From the NCBI GenBank assembly GCA_023436225.1, contig JAEZKA010000033.1, positions 62,001-126,000 on the forward strand: DNA of 64,000 nucleotides. The letters are read 5' to 3'. The notes beneath the pieces are model-generated. The model searched no databases and had not been told where the DNA came from. It was given only the letters and a program-made list of their open reading frames with translations. Shown piece after piece: positions 8,557 through 16,697 of the stretch. Origin of the DNA: Bacillota bacterium. GTDB lineage: Bacteria > Bacillota > Clostridia > Lachnospirales > Lachnospiraceae. The first letter of the stretch is position 1. The number at the start of each line of letters is the position of its first letter. The translations under genes and the position numbers were made by a program.

Positions 8557-9276
8557 TTAATTAATACGATTTAATGCTTGAAAATCATTGATCAGGGCAT
8601 CCCAAACAGGTTTATCATACTCTTCATGCTCTAGTACAAAATAAGTAGCATGCTTCGCAGCATCCTTAATCTGTTTCATATCAATGATGCCGTCTGCGAT
8701 ATCCACATTAGCACGTTCCTTATTAATCTGCTTTATATGGATAAGCTCAACTCTCTTACCCCATTTTTGGATATACTCAACCGGATCTACACCTGCATAG
8801 GCAACCCAGAATACATCCAGCTCAAGAACCACGTCATCACAGGTCTTCTCCGCCAGCAAATCAAGTGCATATTTTCCGTCGATCTGAACGAATTCATGAT
8901 CATGATTATGGTAACCTACCTTGATGCCTTCCTTCGCAGCCTTTTTTGCTGCCTCATTCAGCACCTGTGCCAAGTGTTCGATCTGTTCCAGGGTGTCCAG
9001 CCTTGCATAGGGGCATATAATATATTTTGATCCGATTGCCTTGCTATATTTTAGTTCCTCATCAAAATGATCCGTGAATGTCTCCATTCCACAATGAGTA
9101 CCTACGGAATATAGACCGCTTTCTGCCAGCAATTGTGTCTGCTCCTCATGGGTTAAACCACCATAGCCTGCAAATTCAACACCGCTAAAACCAATCTCTC
9201 CAACTCTCTTTACAGAGCCGACAAAATCCTTCTTTGTCTCATCATGGATTGAGTAAAGCTGTAGTGATATCTCCAT
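8557..9276 (-). CDS. Sugar phosphate isomerase/epimerase-like TIM-barrel protein
   Basis: A 239-residue member of the xylose-isomerase-like TIM-barrel family (AP endonuclease 2 fold). Metal-binding positions are visible: Glu in FSGVEFAGYGG, HNHDHEF (about residues 122-128), LELDVFW, HIKQI and the final LEHEEY. Family members isomerise, epimerise or dehydrate sugars and inositols with a divalent metal. It is the last gene of an operon with two Gfo/Idh/MocA dehydrogenases, an arrangement common for myo-inositol, glucoside or 3-keto-sugar breakdown. The exact substrate cannot be read. AGGAGG lies 8 bases before the ATG. Confidence 0.85.
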   Translation of the reverse strand: MEISLQLYSIHDETKKDFVGSVKRVGEIGFSGVEFAGYGGLTHEEQTQLLAESGLYSVGTHCGMETFTDHFDEELKYSKAIGSKYIICPYARLDTLEQIEHLAQVLNEAAKKAAKEGIKVGYHNHDHEFVQIDGKYALDLLAEKTCDDVVLELDVFWVAYAGVDPVEYIQKWGKRVELIHIKQINKERANVDIADGIIDMKQIKDAAKHATYFVLEHEEYDKPVWDALINDFQALNRIN

Positions 9277-9288
9277 TGGTTATTCCTC

Positions 9289-10254
9289 CTATATGCTTTC
9301 TTTTTTTCCATGATGATAGGAGCGATAAGCAGCCTCCATCATTCTGGTAAGCATGATGGCAGCATCAATACCGAAGTCAGCCTCTAGTGCCTCATTATTT
9401 CCCTTGGCCCATTGAACGATAGGAGATGGTAGCCTCTCAGGCAGTTGTTCCACTGTAATCCATTCACCGTTCGTCTCCTCGGTGGCATACTGAACATCGT
9501 TACGTATCAGTAATGTACCCTTGGTGCCACTGATTTCCAGTGTAGCAGGAGTATATACAGAAACAAAGCCTGTCTCGGATACTCCGATTGCTCCCTGCTC
9601 AAACTCAATCACCGATACCGCATTATCTTCTACCTTGTGTCCGGTTATATCAGTAAATAGTGATTGTACCGTCTTTGGCTCTCCAAGCAGCCAATTTAAT
9701 AAATACATAGGATGCGCACCCAAATCAATCATCGCTCCGCCACCGCATTGATCCAAGTTATAGAAGTGCTCCGGCAGCCAATTGGCAATACTTCCATTAT
9801 GTACATTACGCATTCTAGCATAAGTAATACGGCCTAAGGCACCGCTGTTCACCAGCTGCTTAGCAAATAAGAACTGGGGATCACATTTTTTTACAAGGGA
9901 TAGAGTGATGGATGCCTCATTCTTCTTAAGCGCTTCTTTTATCTTGAGGCAATCCTCCGTGGTAAGCGCGAGAACCTTCTCACTAAAAATCTTCTTACCC
10001 GCTTCAATTGCTTTTAATATTAATCTGGTATGCTCTGAGGTTGCAGAGGTAATCACTATACCTTCAATGCTTTTATCACGGAGTAATTCATCGTAATCAT
10101 CATAAAACTTAGCGTTAAATTGCTTCGCATATTTTGATCCGCGCTCAGCATCCTCATCCCATATCGCTGTTACTTTACTGTCTGTATTCTCAAGGATTTC
10201 CTTCGTATAGCCTTCTGCATGGACATGCCAGTAGCTTATAATTGCTATATTCAT
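9289..10254 (-). CDS. Gfo/Idh/MocA-family NAD(P)-dependent oxidoreductase
   Basis: The 321-residue protein has an N-terminal Rossmann fold and the family's C-terminal alpha/beta domain. The central catalytic motif is altered: the usual EKP is SEKVLALTTEDC here, keeping Glu-Lys but losing the proline. The glycine-rich region GGGAMIDLGAHPMYLLNWLLG, typical of the family, contains the conserved His/Asp pair. Enzymes of this family oxidise or reduce sugars, inositols and glycosides. It sits 12 bases upstream of the isomerase-like gene and 15 bases after the other dehydrogenase, so all three form one operon. Confidence 0.88.
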   Translation of the reverse strand: MNIAIISYWHVHAEGYTKEILENTDSKVTAIWDEDAERGSKYAKQFNAKFYDDYDELLRDKSIEGIVITSATSEHTRLILKAIEAGKKIFSEKVLALTTEDCLKIKEALKKNEASITLSLVKKCDPQFLFAKQLVNSGALGRITYARMRNVHNGSIANWLPEHFYNLDQCGGGAMIDLGAHPMYLLNWLLGEPKTVQSLFTDITGHKVEDNAVSVIEFEQGAIGVSETGFVSVYTPATLEISGTKGTLLIRNDVQYATEETNGEWITVEQLPERLPSPIVQWAKGNNEALEADFGIDAAIMLTRMMEAAYRSYHHGKKESI

Positions 10255-10269
10255 CGACTTTTCCTTTCT

Positions 10270-11352
10270 TTAATCAAAATATACGGGCTGACCGCTTTCT
10301 GCTGATTTATAGATTGCTTCTAAGATCTCGGATACCACACAAGCCTGTTGGGGTAATACAATCGGATCAGTATCATTCTTAACCGCATCAATCCAACGTC
10401 TTGCTTCCACGTCAGCCGGGCTCATGGAATTGCCGTCATAGAACGCTACACCGCCACTGGACATGTCAGGCTTCACTTCAATCAGACGATTGAACTCACC
10501 CTTATTAATTGTTACACCGTTCTTAATCTGTGCACCTGCATCGGAGCCGCAAAGAACAGTACTGCCTTCCTGAATCGGTTCACTGGTATTGAGTGCCCAG
10601 CTGGATTCCAGGATGATTGTTGCTCCGTTCTTCATAACGATGAAACCAAAAGCACTATCCTCCATGGTGTGCTGCTCCGGATCCCAGCCACCCCAAGGAT
10701 TGCCGCAATCCGCATTATTTACCTTCTTATATTTTGTTCCGACTACCATCTTAGGCTCATAATTGTTCATAAGATAGAGTGTAACATCAAGGGAATGGGT
10801 ACCGATATCAATTAACGGACCTCCGCCCTGTTCAAATTCATTGAGGAATACGCCCCAGTTCGGTGTTCCTCTTCTTCTCACTGCAAATGCTTTCGCAAAA
10901 TAGATATCTCCAAGATCGCCGCGTTCGATTACGCTCTTTAAATAAATTGATTCCGGCTTATGTCTATGCTGATAACCGATGGTAAGCTTCTTTCCAGTTT
11001 CCTTCGCTGCCTCAACCATTCTTCTGGCATCCTCTGCTGTTTTTGCCATAGGCTTCTCACACATAACATGCTTGCCTGCATGAAGAGAGTCAATTGAAAT
11101 AGGAGCATGGGAGCGGTTCGGAGTACATACATGAACCACCTCAATTTCCTTGTCCTGTAACAGCTCCTTATAATCGGTATAAACCTTTGCATCCGGTGTA
11201 CCGTATTCTGCTTTTGCCTTTTCTGCTCTCTCAGGTACGATGTCACAGAAGGCAACCATCTCCACATCTCCTAATTTACTAAGGGAGGGCATGTGCTTAC
11301 CATTTGCAATGCCTCCACAACCAATGATACCAATTTTAATCTTCTTCTCCAT
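10270..11352 (-). CDS. Gfo/Idh/MocA-family NAD(P)-dependent oxidoreductase
   Basis: First gene of the three-gene operon; 360 residues. The N terminus has IGIIGCGGIANGKHMPSL, a GxGxxG-type dinucleotide site. The catalytic EKP motif (HVMCEKPMAKTAEDA) is intact, and GGGPLIDIGTHSLDVTLYLMN carries the conserved Asp/His pair. AAGGAG precedes the ATG. The upstream gap to the divergent AraC regulator holds the promoters and several hairpins. The likely role is oxidation of a sugar, inositol or glycoside in the same pathway as the two genes downstream; the substrate is unknown. Confidence 0.9.
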   Translation of the reverse strand: MEKKIKIGIIGCGGIANGKHMPSLSKLGDVEMVAFCDIVPERAEKAKAEYGTPDAKVYTDYKELLQDKEIEVVHVCTPNRSHAPISIDSLHAGKHVMCEKPMAKTAEDARRMVEAAKETGKKLTIGYQHRHKPESIYLKSVIERGDLGDIYFAKAFAVRRRGTPNWGVFLNEFEQGGGPLIDIGTHSLDVTLYLMNNYEPKMVVGTKYKKVNNADCGNPWGGWDPEQHTMEDSAFGFIVMKNGATIILESSWALNTSEPIQEGSTVLCGSDAGAQIKNGVTINKGEFNRLIEVKPDMSSGGVAFYDGNSMSPADVEARRWIDAVKNDTDPIVLPQQACVVSEILEAIYKSAESGQPVYFD

Positions 11353-11384
11353 AACAGATTATCTCCTTTTATTATATAGTTTTA

Positions 11385-11530
11385 CTGTGGAACTTCCATT
11401 TTATATTTCCCCATGGGCCGAAAGAAGCATGACATTCGAGCTTCTTCCATGCCTGTTTACACGCATTTTTAGCATGGGCAGGTTCGCATATATGCAAGCT
11501 TGCTTGCGATGCGAGTGTCATTCTCGCGTC
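11385..11530. promoter_or_regulatory. Divergent regulatory region with several hairpins
   Basis: Between the dehydrogenase operon and the AraC gene are short hairpins, the clearest being GATGCGAG/CTCGCGTC at 11507-11529 and AAGAAGC/GCTTCTT near 11424-11447. A minus-strand promoter candidate (TTGATA-17-TATATC) lies around 11585-11612, which would give the operon a long structured leader. Confidence 0.35.
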
Positions 11531-11636
11531 TTGCTCACTTGATTTATGCATAAATAAAACATAGCATAATAACGTTTATCATGATATAATTTATTTATAA
11601 TAAAATATCAATAATTTGTCATTGGAGGTTACACAC

Positions 11637-12530
11637 TTGGAGCGTTCTTACTATGTAGAAACAAGAGATACGAATGGTGATGCACCGCTTCAGTTTAGCT
11701 CTCATATTCAGGAATCTATGGGTGCCGGACTAATGGTACATGCTCATATCCATAACTATATAGAAATCATTTATGCAATTACGGGAAAATATCAAATTTT
11801 ATTAGATAACAAGGATTATAGCTTTGAAGCAGGCGATATGGTGCTGATTAATTCCAATGAGATTCATAATATTTTCTCCCTCTCTGACGGGCTTAATCGA
11901 TATATTGTCATCAAATTCGAACCGGAGATGCTCTATACCACAGCGCAGTCCCTCTTTGAGATGAAGTATGTCATGCCCTTCATCCTGAACGAATCTACCC
12001 ATCAGAAGATTTTTGGCAAGGAGGAGATCGAGAAGACGATTATTCCGGATATCATCCGCGGCATTAATCAGGAATATCTGGACAAGCGTTATGGTTACGA
12101 GCTTGCAATACGAGCAAACATCTATAATTTGTTTCTCTTTATTCTTCGTCGATGGAATGAGCAGAATGTCGACCTGAATATAAACGAAGAGATTAACAAG
12201 GATATGGTGAAGAGAATTCAGAATGTATTCGATTACATAGAGGATAATTATCAGAATGATATCACTGCACTGGAGATGGCGAAGCGCTGCAACCTAAGCT
12301 ACAGCTATTTCTCCAGACTGTTTACAAGGATTATGAAGCGAAGCTTCCGGGAGTATCTGAATTATGTACGGGTAACGAAGGCGGAGCACCTCCTCACCTC
12401 TGCCGATCTAAACATCACAGAGATCGCCATGCAGGTAGGCTTCTCCACCTCCAGCTACTTCATTCAGCAGTTCAAGCTGTATAAGGATATCTCACCAAAG
12501 CAATACCAACTGAAGTACAAGACAATATGA
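11637..12530 (+). CDS. AraC-family transcriptional regulator
   Basis: The 297-residue protein has an N-terminal cupin-type sensing domain (AGDMVLINSNEIHNI, about residues 60-80) and two C-terminal helix-turn-helix motifs (about 195-297), ending IAMQVGFSTSSYFIQQFKLYKDISPKQYQ. It is divergent from the dehydrogenase operon and is the obvious candidate to activate that operon when the sugar binds. The TTG at 11637 is chosen because GGAGG (11624-11628) lies 8 bases upstream; a TTG further upstream has no ribosome site. Nothing unusual in the sequence. Confidence 0.92.
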   Translation: MERSYYVETRDTNGDAPLQFSSHIQESMGAGLMVHAHIHNYIEIIYAITGKYQILLDNKDYSFEAGDMVLINSNEIHNIFSLSDGLNRYIVIKFEPEMLYTTAQSLFEMKYVMPFILNESTHQKIFGKEEIEKTIIPDIIRGINQEYLDKRYGYELAIRANIYNLFLFILRRWNEQNVDLNINEEINKDMVKRIQNVFDYIEDNYQNDITALEMAKRCNLSYSYFSRLFTRIMKRSFREYLNYVRVTKAEHLLTSADLNITEIAMQVGFSTSSYFIQQFKLYKDISPKQYQLKYKTI

Positions 12531-12607
12531 CCAGAACCTGCTTCAAAACGTATTGGGATGAATGTTGTTCTTTCCTATGTCGTTAGCTTACGTTATCAAA
12601 CAGCCCC

Positions 12608-13402
12608 TTATACCACAATTGTTTGTCCGCAGGATAACCGGAACATATTAGGAATTCGATCCGCCAGATATTGATAGGCAGTATTTCCGGTGCAATGGCA
12701 GGTGTAGAACTTTGTCCCGGGGTATCCTTGTAGCTCAACTGCAATTTGATTGAGAAGGGTATCCGATACTGTTTTCTTTGTTACCGGGTCAAATAAATGA
12801 TAGCCTCCAATGCAAACCTGCGGATCATACTGCTCCGCTTTTTCCAATATATTGACAACACCTGCATGGCCACATCCCATAACTAATACCGATTGGGATT
12901 CTTTAATGATTAAATTTTGCTCATGTAAGAAATTATCTTTTTGCTTTTCTTCGAATAATACATCATTTACCTTAGAATAGCATTTTTCTATGTTACTTAC
13001 TGTAAAAAGTCGCAGCTCTTCATCAATCTGAAGATCCCCCTCCACCAACGTAACCTGAGGATGATTTTCAAGCCTTTTATCAAGGCCAACCCCTACTTTC
13101 AGAAACAGAACTTTAGTGTAATGAGGTAGAAATGCTTTTCTCTGTATATAAATTCTAGCACTTGAGTTTATATCTAGAAAACGACGCAATGCTCTGCCAT
13201 GATCCATATGTCCATGCGAAATAATAACTATATCAACCTCAGATAGATTGATATTTCTAGCCTCTGCATTATCAAAAAGAGTATTGTCAGGACCCAGGTC
13301 AAACAATATCTTATGTTCATGAGTTTCTATGTATAGTGACAAACCATGTGTTGCTTTTAACTCGCTATTTGATACATTCTCAACAAGTGCTGTAATTCTC
13401 AT
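12608..13402 (-). CDS. Metallo-beta-lactamase-fold hydrolase
   Basis: A 264-residue cytoplasmic MBL-fold protein of the group annotated as 7,8-dihydropterin-6-methyl-4-(beta-D-ribofuranosyl)-aminobenzene 5'-phosphate synthase-like. The metal motif SHGHMDHGRAL (about residues 61-70), VMGCGHAGVVNIL and YTCHCTGNTAY supply the metal-binding His, Asp and Cys/His residues. AGGAGG precedes the ATG. It is a lone gene, convergent with the AraC gene. The family name is inherited from an archaeal enzyme and the true reaction in clostridia is not established. Confidence 0.85.
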   Translation of the reverse strand: MRITALVENVSNSELKATHGLSLYIETHEHKILFDLGPDNTLFDNAEARNINLSEVDIVIISHGHMDHGRALRRFLDINSSARIYIQRKAFLPHYTKVLFLKVGVGLDKRLENHPQVTLVEGDLQIDEELRLFTVSNIEKCYSKVNDVLFEEKQKDNFLHEQNLIIKESQSVLVMGCGHAGVVNILEKAEQYDPQVCIGGYHLFDPVTKKTVSDTLLNQIAVELQGYPGTKFYTCHCTGNTAYQYLADRIPNMFRLSCGQTIVV

Positions 13403-13670
13403 AAAATCCTCCTATTTTCACGACTTTCTAATACCTGTATAAGCTATCCTACTTCTTTACTATATATTTTATTGTAATGATAGCTAAGCAAATGAAAATC
13501 ATGCTTATGCTGTTGTATATATTACATTTTATCTTATTTCGCATCTTATTCCGATTATACTGTAAATCAATTCCATGTTCAAGATGTTATAGAATATCGG
13601 GAAAACATTAAAGTGAGCAAACATAGTTTGTTCACCACTTTGCTCACATTTGCTTACGCGCAAATTAAAA
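13403..13670. other. Intergenic region with GTGAGCAAA repeats
   Basis: No gene is visible. At 13613-13646 the unit GTGAGCAAA occurs three times in alternating orientation: GTGAGCAAAC-ATA-GTTTGTTCAC forms a hairpin, followed by TTTGCTCAC. The rest is AT-rich and holds the MBL gene's promoter. Confidence 0.4.
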
Positions 13671-13710
13671 GGACAGACCTCTCATACAGTGTTAATGCAG
13701 GAGGCTGTCC
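13671..13710 (-). terminator. Terminator downstream of the small basic protein
   Basis: On the minus strand GGACAG-CCTC pairs with GAGG-CTGTCC and is followed by TTTTAATTTG. Confidence 0.65.
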
Positions 13711-13749
13711 TTGTCCTTCATTTCCCTTTCATTATGGGCTTTTATATCT

Positions 13750-13899
13750 TTATCCTTCGGTATTATAGGTATTATTGTTATATTTTTTGCTGTTATTCGT
13801 ATCCTTCACAGAGTTTGATGCAGCATCGGTCACACCAGCCTTTTTTAGATGCTCCTTTTCCTTCTCCTTACGATACCTCTGATTTGCTTGTTTGCTCAA
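13750..13899 (-). CDS. Small basic Asn/Lys-rich protein
   Basis: A candidate 49-residue protein beginning with a TTG at 13899 that has AAGGAAG about 8 bases upstream. The first half is highly charged and helical (RYRKEKEKEHLKKAG); the tail is rich in Asn, Tyr and Thr. A good terminator follows at 13671-13710, which supports a real transcript. I do not recognise a family, and the function is unknown. It may be co-transcribed with the SIS gene upstream, whose stop lies 61 bases away. Confidence 0.5.
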   Translation of the reverse strand: MSKQANQRYRKEKEKEHLKKAGVTDAASNSVKDTNNSKKYNNNTYNTEG

Positions 13900-13960
13900 G
13901 CGATCACTTCCTTTCCTTCGGCAAAGATAGTATTTCACCGTAGGATAAGGTTATTCTTAA

Positions 13961-14713
13961 TTACCGTAATAATTTGATTTTATCCTGATATTCTGCTATG
14001 AGAGCAGCATTATGCTCGGTTCCGTTCGGCAGATTGGCACTCATGTAAACCGGTGGTAGCTTGCCGTCTGCCAGATAGCGATTCTCTATCTTTAAGACAA
14101 TTCTCTGTGCGATGAACAAGCTAGTGAAGGAAGAGGCACCACCAGTCACAAGCCCATTCTCTGGAATTGATAACAATCCATCTCCAATAGGAACATGATT
14201 ATCAATCACAATATCACAGAGCTCATATAGCTTCTTTCCACTATCATGTCTGGCATTCAATTCCTTTGAGGCCTGCAAAGAGGTGATCCCAACTACCGTA
14301 AGCCCCTTCTCCCTTGCAAACATAGCCGCCTCCACTGGGACACTGTTAATTCCGGTATTGGAGGAAATAATGATGGTATCTCCTGTATGAAGATTAGCCG
14401 CTGATAGAATCTGACCTGCTAATCCTGACTTTCTCTCATTATACATGCTTTGTATTGCTCCTTCATGGACCATGAGGGAATGATCCGGAATCGGATTCAC
14501 CGGTACCAAACCTCCTGCCCGGTAGAACATCTCTTCCACAATCATATTGGAATGACCGGTTGCGAATACATGCAGTAATCCACCCCCAAGTATAGATTGA
14601 TAGGCTGCTCCCGCCGCTGCCTCCATGGCCGTCTCTTCCAATCCTTCAACCTGCTGCAACAAGGCCGTCAGCCTTGGCAGGAAGGAATACTCATCTACCA
14701 GCTCTTTATTCAT
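13961..14713 (-). CDS. SIS-domain sugar isomerase/binding protein (UPF0309-like)
   Basis: The 250-residue protein consists of one SIS (phosphosugar-binding) domain: GGLLHVFATGHSNMIVEEMFYRAGGL, then DTIIISSNTGINSVPVEAA for the phosphate-binding serines. This type of protein occurs beside amino-sugar genes. The gene's promoter carries the perfect palindrome ACTTGTTATAACAAGT (14855-14870), the same operator core found at the nagB/gntR promoter, so it should be controlled by the neighbouring GntR-family repressor. A role in handling GlcNAc- or MurNAc-derived phosphosugars is inference. Confidence 0.85.
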   Translation of the reverse strand: MNKELVDEYSFLPRLTALLQQVEGLEETAMEAAAGAAYQSILGGGLLHVFATGHSNMIVEEMFYRAGGLVPVNPIPDHSLMVHEGAIQSMYNERKSGLAGQILSAANLHTGDTIIISSNTGINSVPVEAAMFAREKGLTVVGITSLQASKELNARHDSGKKLYELCDIVIDNHVPIGDGLLSIPENGLVTGGASSFTSLFIAQRIVLKIENRYLADGKLPPVYMSANLPNGTEHNAALIAEYQDKIKLLR

Positions 14714-14854
14714 ATGTTTCCCTCTCCTAATTAACTAGAATAATCAATCACTCGTCAATTATAATTGAATTCTATTATACGCTAAATAACCGCGAAATCT
14801 ATTCTCTTTCTTTCGCTTAAGATATTGCTGTCTGCATGTCATATTCTTAAATTA

Positions 14855-14870
14855 ACTTGTTATAACAAGT
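14855..14870. promoter_or_regulatory. NagR-type operator upstream of the SIS gene
   Basis: ACTTGTTATAACAAGT is a perfect 16-base palindrome. On the minus strand it directly follows a TATAAT (14870-14875) that serves as the -10 of the SIS gene. Its core TTGTTATAACAA recurs at 15795-15806. Confidence 0.75.
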
Positions 14871-15008
14871 ATTATATTCCTGATAGGCAGCCATTCAGAA
14901 CTGCAGAAATATATAGAAAAACAAAGGACAATGTACCTATTAAGGATTATTTTTTTAATGTTTGCGATCAAATCTATGACTACTATTATTCTAGCAGAAT
15001 ATAACTGT

Positions 15009-15719
15009 CTACTTATACAGGGTTACGGTAAACTGGTACATGTCTCCACGATAGGTTGATTCGACATATTCATAAGCCGTCCCCTCCTGCTCATAGGTGG
15101 TACGGTTTATATGCAGGACAGCGGAGCCGGGAACAATCTTCAACAACCTGGTTTCTTCCTCCGTAGCAAGCCCTGCATGTATCTCCTCTATTCCCTTATA
15201 GCTTTCACAGCCAAATTGGTACTGCAAGATCTCATAGAGAGATTCCTCTAAATTCACAGTCCTGAGCGTAGGGAAGCGATAAAAAGGCAAATGCACTCTT
15301 TCAATTGCAATCGGAATCCCATCTGCAAGACGCAAGCGTTCCAAGCGATAAATCCTTTGGTTCATATCTATGCCTAAGGTCTCAGCTACCTTCTCGCTCG
15401 GTGGCATTATATCAAGGGTTAGGACCTCACTGGAAGGCTCCTTCCCAAGGGCTTTCATCTCCTCCGTAAATCCTTTCAGATGATTTAACTGAAAGCCTGT
15501 CTTCTTTGTCATAACAAAGCTACCTTTTCCCTGTTGTTTATAGATATACCCGCCCTGCTGCAAGCCCTCCAGCGCACGACGCACTGTAATTCTACTGATA
15601 CCAAAAAGCTCACAGATCTCTTCCTCCGTCGGCATCTTGTCGCCTTCCTTCAGCTTTCCGGACTTAATTAAGGGAATATAATAATTCATAACCTGCATAT
15701 AACGGGGTAGTGATTTCAT
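15009..15719 (-). CDS. nagR: GntR/HutC-family repressor of amino-sugar genes (NagR-like)
   Basis: The 236-residue regulator has an N-terminal winged helix (GDKMPTEEEICELFGISRITVRRALEGLQQGGYIYKQQGKGSFV, about residues 22-65) and a C-terminal UTRA ligand domain of the chorismate-lyase fold. It is divergent from nagB-nagA, as is B. subtilis NagR (YvoA), which senses glucosamine-6-P or GlcNAc-6-P. Its promoter, TTGACA (15829-15834) and TAAACT (15806-15811) with a 17-base spacer, is overlapped by the operator at 15795-15806, so it should repress itself. GAGGG precedes the ATG. The symbol is assigned by context. Confidence 0.85.
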   Translation of the reverse strand: MKSLPRYMQVMNYYIPLIKSGKLKEGDKMPTEEEICELFGISRITVRRALEGLQQGGYIYKQQGKGSFVMTKKTGFQLNHLKGFTEEMKALGKEPSSEVLTLDIMPPSEKVAETLGIDMNQRIYRLERLRLADGIPIAIERVHLPFYRFPTLRTVNLEESLYEILQYQFGCESYKGIEEIHAGLATEEETRLLKIVPGSAVLHINRTTYEQEGTAYEYVESTYRGDMYQFTVTLYK

Positions 15720-15794
15720 AAATCTGCCCTCTTTTCATTAATATTGTATTTACATTTTTATTTTTATGTGGTATTTTTGATTTAAGTGATTATG

Positions 15795-15834
15795 TTGTTA
15801 TAACAAGTTTATCATAAAAGCTATGTATTGTCAA
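15795..15834 (-). promoter_or_regulatory. nagR promoter and operator in the nagR-nagB gap
   Basis: The palindrome TTGTTATAACAA (15795-15806) touches the -10 of the minus-strand promoter TTGACA-17-TAAACT. Flanking bases extend the match to the site at 14855-14870 on one side. Confidence 0.75.
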
Positions 15835-15839
15835 TTTGT

Positions 15840-15897
15840 AACAATTCAGGATGATGGATTATTTATATTGAAAATTATGAGTCTATTCTGAATTGTT
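15840..15897. promoter_or_regulatory. Spaced inverted repeat in the nagB leader
   Basis: AACAATTCAG (15840-15849) and CTGAATTGTT (15888-15897) are perfect complements 38 bases apart, just ahead of nagB. The pair could be a second regulator's half-sites or an RNA stem. Confidence 0.45.
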
Positions 15898-15934
15898 ATA
15901 TCTAATAAATACGAAGGTAGGAATGGAGAACTTT

Positions 15935-16669
15935 ATGAAAATCATCAGAACAAGAGACTATGCGGATATGAGCAGAAAATCCGCCAATATCATTTCAGCA
16001 CAGGTTATTCTTAAACCGGACAGTGTTCTAGGCTTGGCAACTGGTTCCTCTCCTGTGGGCACCTATGAAAAGCTGATTGATTGGTGCAACAAGGGAGATA
16101 TTGATTTTTCTAATGTTAAGACTGTGAATCTGGACGAATATGTGGGTCTTACAAAGGAGAATCCCTGCAGCTATTATTACTTTATGAATGAGAACCTGTT
16201 TAAGTACATTAACATTAATCCAGAGAACACCAATATCCCCGACGGAATGGAGCATGATATTCAGAAAGAATGCAAACGCTACGACAATCTGCTAGCCTCC
16301 TTAGGTCAGGTAGACTTACAGCTGTTAGGCTTAGGTAATAACGGACATATCGGTTTTAACGAACCTTGTGATGTATTCCGCAAATCCACCTTCTGTGTCG
16401 AGCTTGCTCCCAGTACAATCGAAGCAAACTCACGCTTCTTCAAATCAGCTGATGAGATCCCCCGTCATGCTTATACGATGGGAATCGGAAGCATCATGTC
16501 TGCTAAAAAGATCCTTCTGGTCGTTCATGGAGAAGCAAAGGCAGATATTCTTAAAGAGGCGATTGAAGGCCCTATTACTCCGGCGGTTCCCGCTTCTGTA
16601 TTGCAGCTTCATAATGATGTTACCATCGTGGCAGACGAAGGAGCTTTATCAAGGTTAAGTAGAATATAA
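15935..16669 (+). CDS. nagB: Glucosamine-6-phosphate deaminase NagB
   Basis: Converts glucosamine-6-phosphate to fructose-6-phosphate and ammonia, the last step of GlcNAc use. The 244-residue length matches Gram-positive NagB. Signature features: LGLATGSSPVGTYEKL (phosphate loop), TVNLDEYVGL with the catalytic Asp, LLGLGNNGHIGFNEP with the Asp/His pair of the ring-opening step, and the C-terminal lid. The ATG at 15935 is preferred, with GGAGA 6 bases upstream; a nearer-upstream ATG overlaps that site. Followed 28 bases later by nagA in the same operon, controlled from the gap shared with nagR. Confidence 0.96.
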   Translation: MKIIRTRDYADMSRKSANIISAQVILKPDSVLGLATGSSPVGTYEKLIDWCNKGDIDFSNVKTVNLDEYVGLTKENPCSYYYFMNENLFKYININPENTNIPDGMEHDIQKECKRYDNLLASLGQVDLQLLGLGNNGHIGFNEPCDVFRKSTFCVELAPSTIEANSRFFKSADEIPRHAYTMGIGSIMSAKKILLVVHGEAKADILKEAIEGPITPAVPASVLQLHNDVTIVADEGALSRLSRI

Positions 16670-16697
16670 AGTTTAACAAGAAAGGTCAGGTAGGTTT

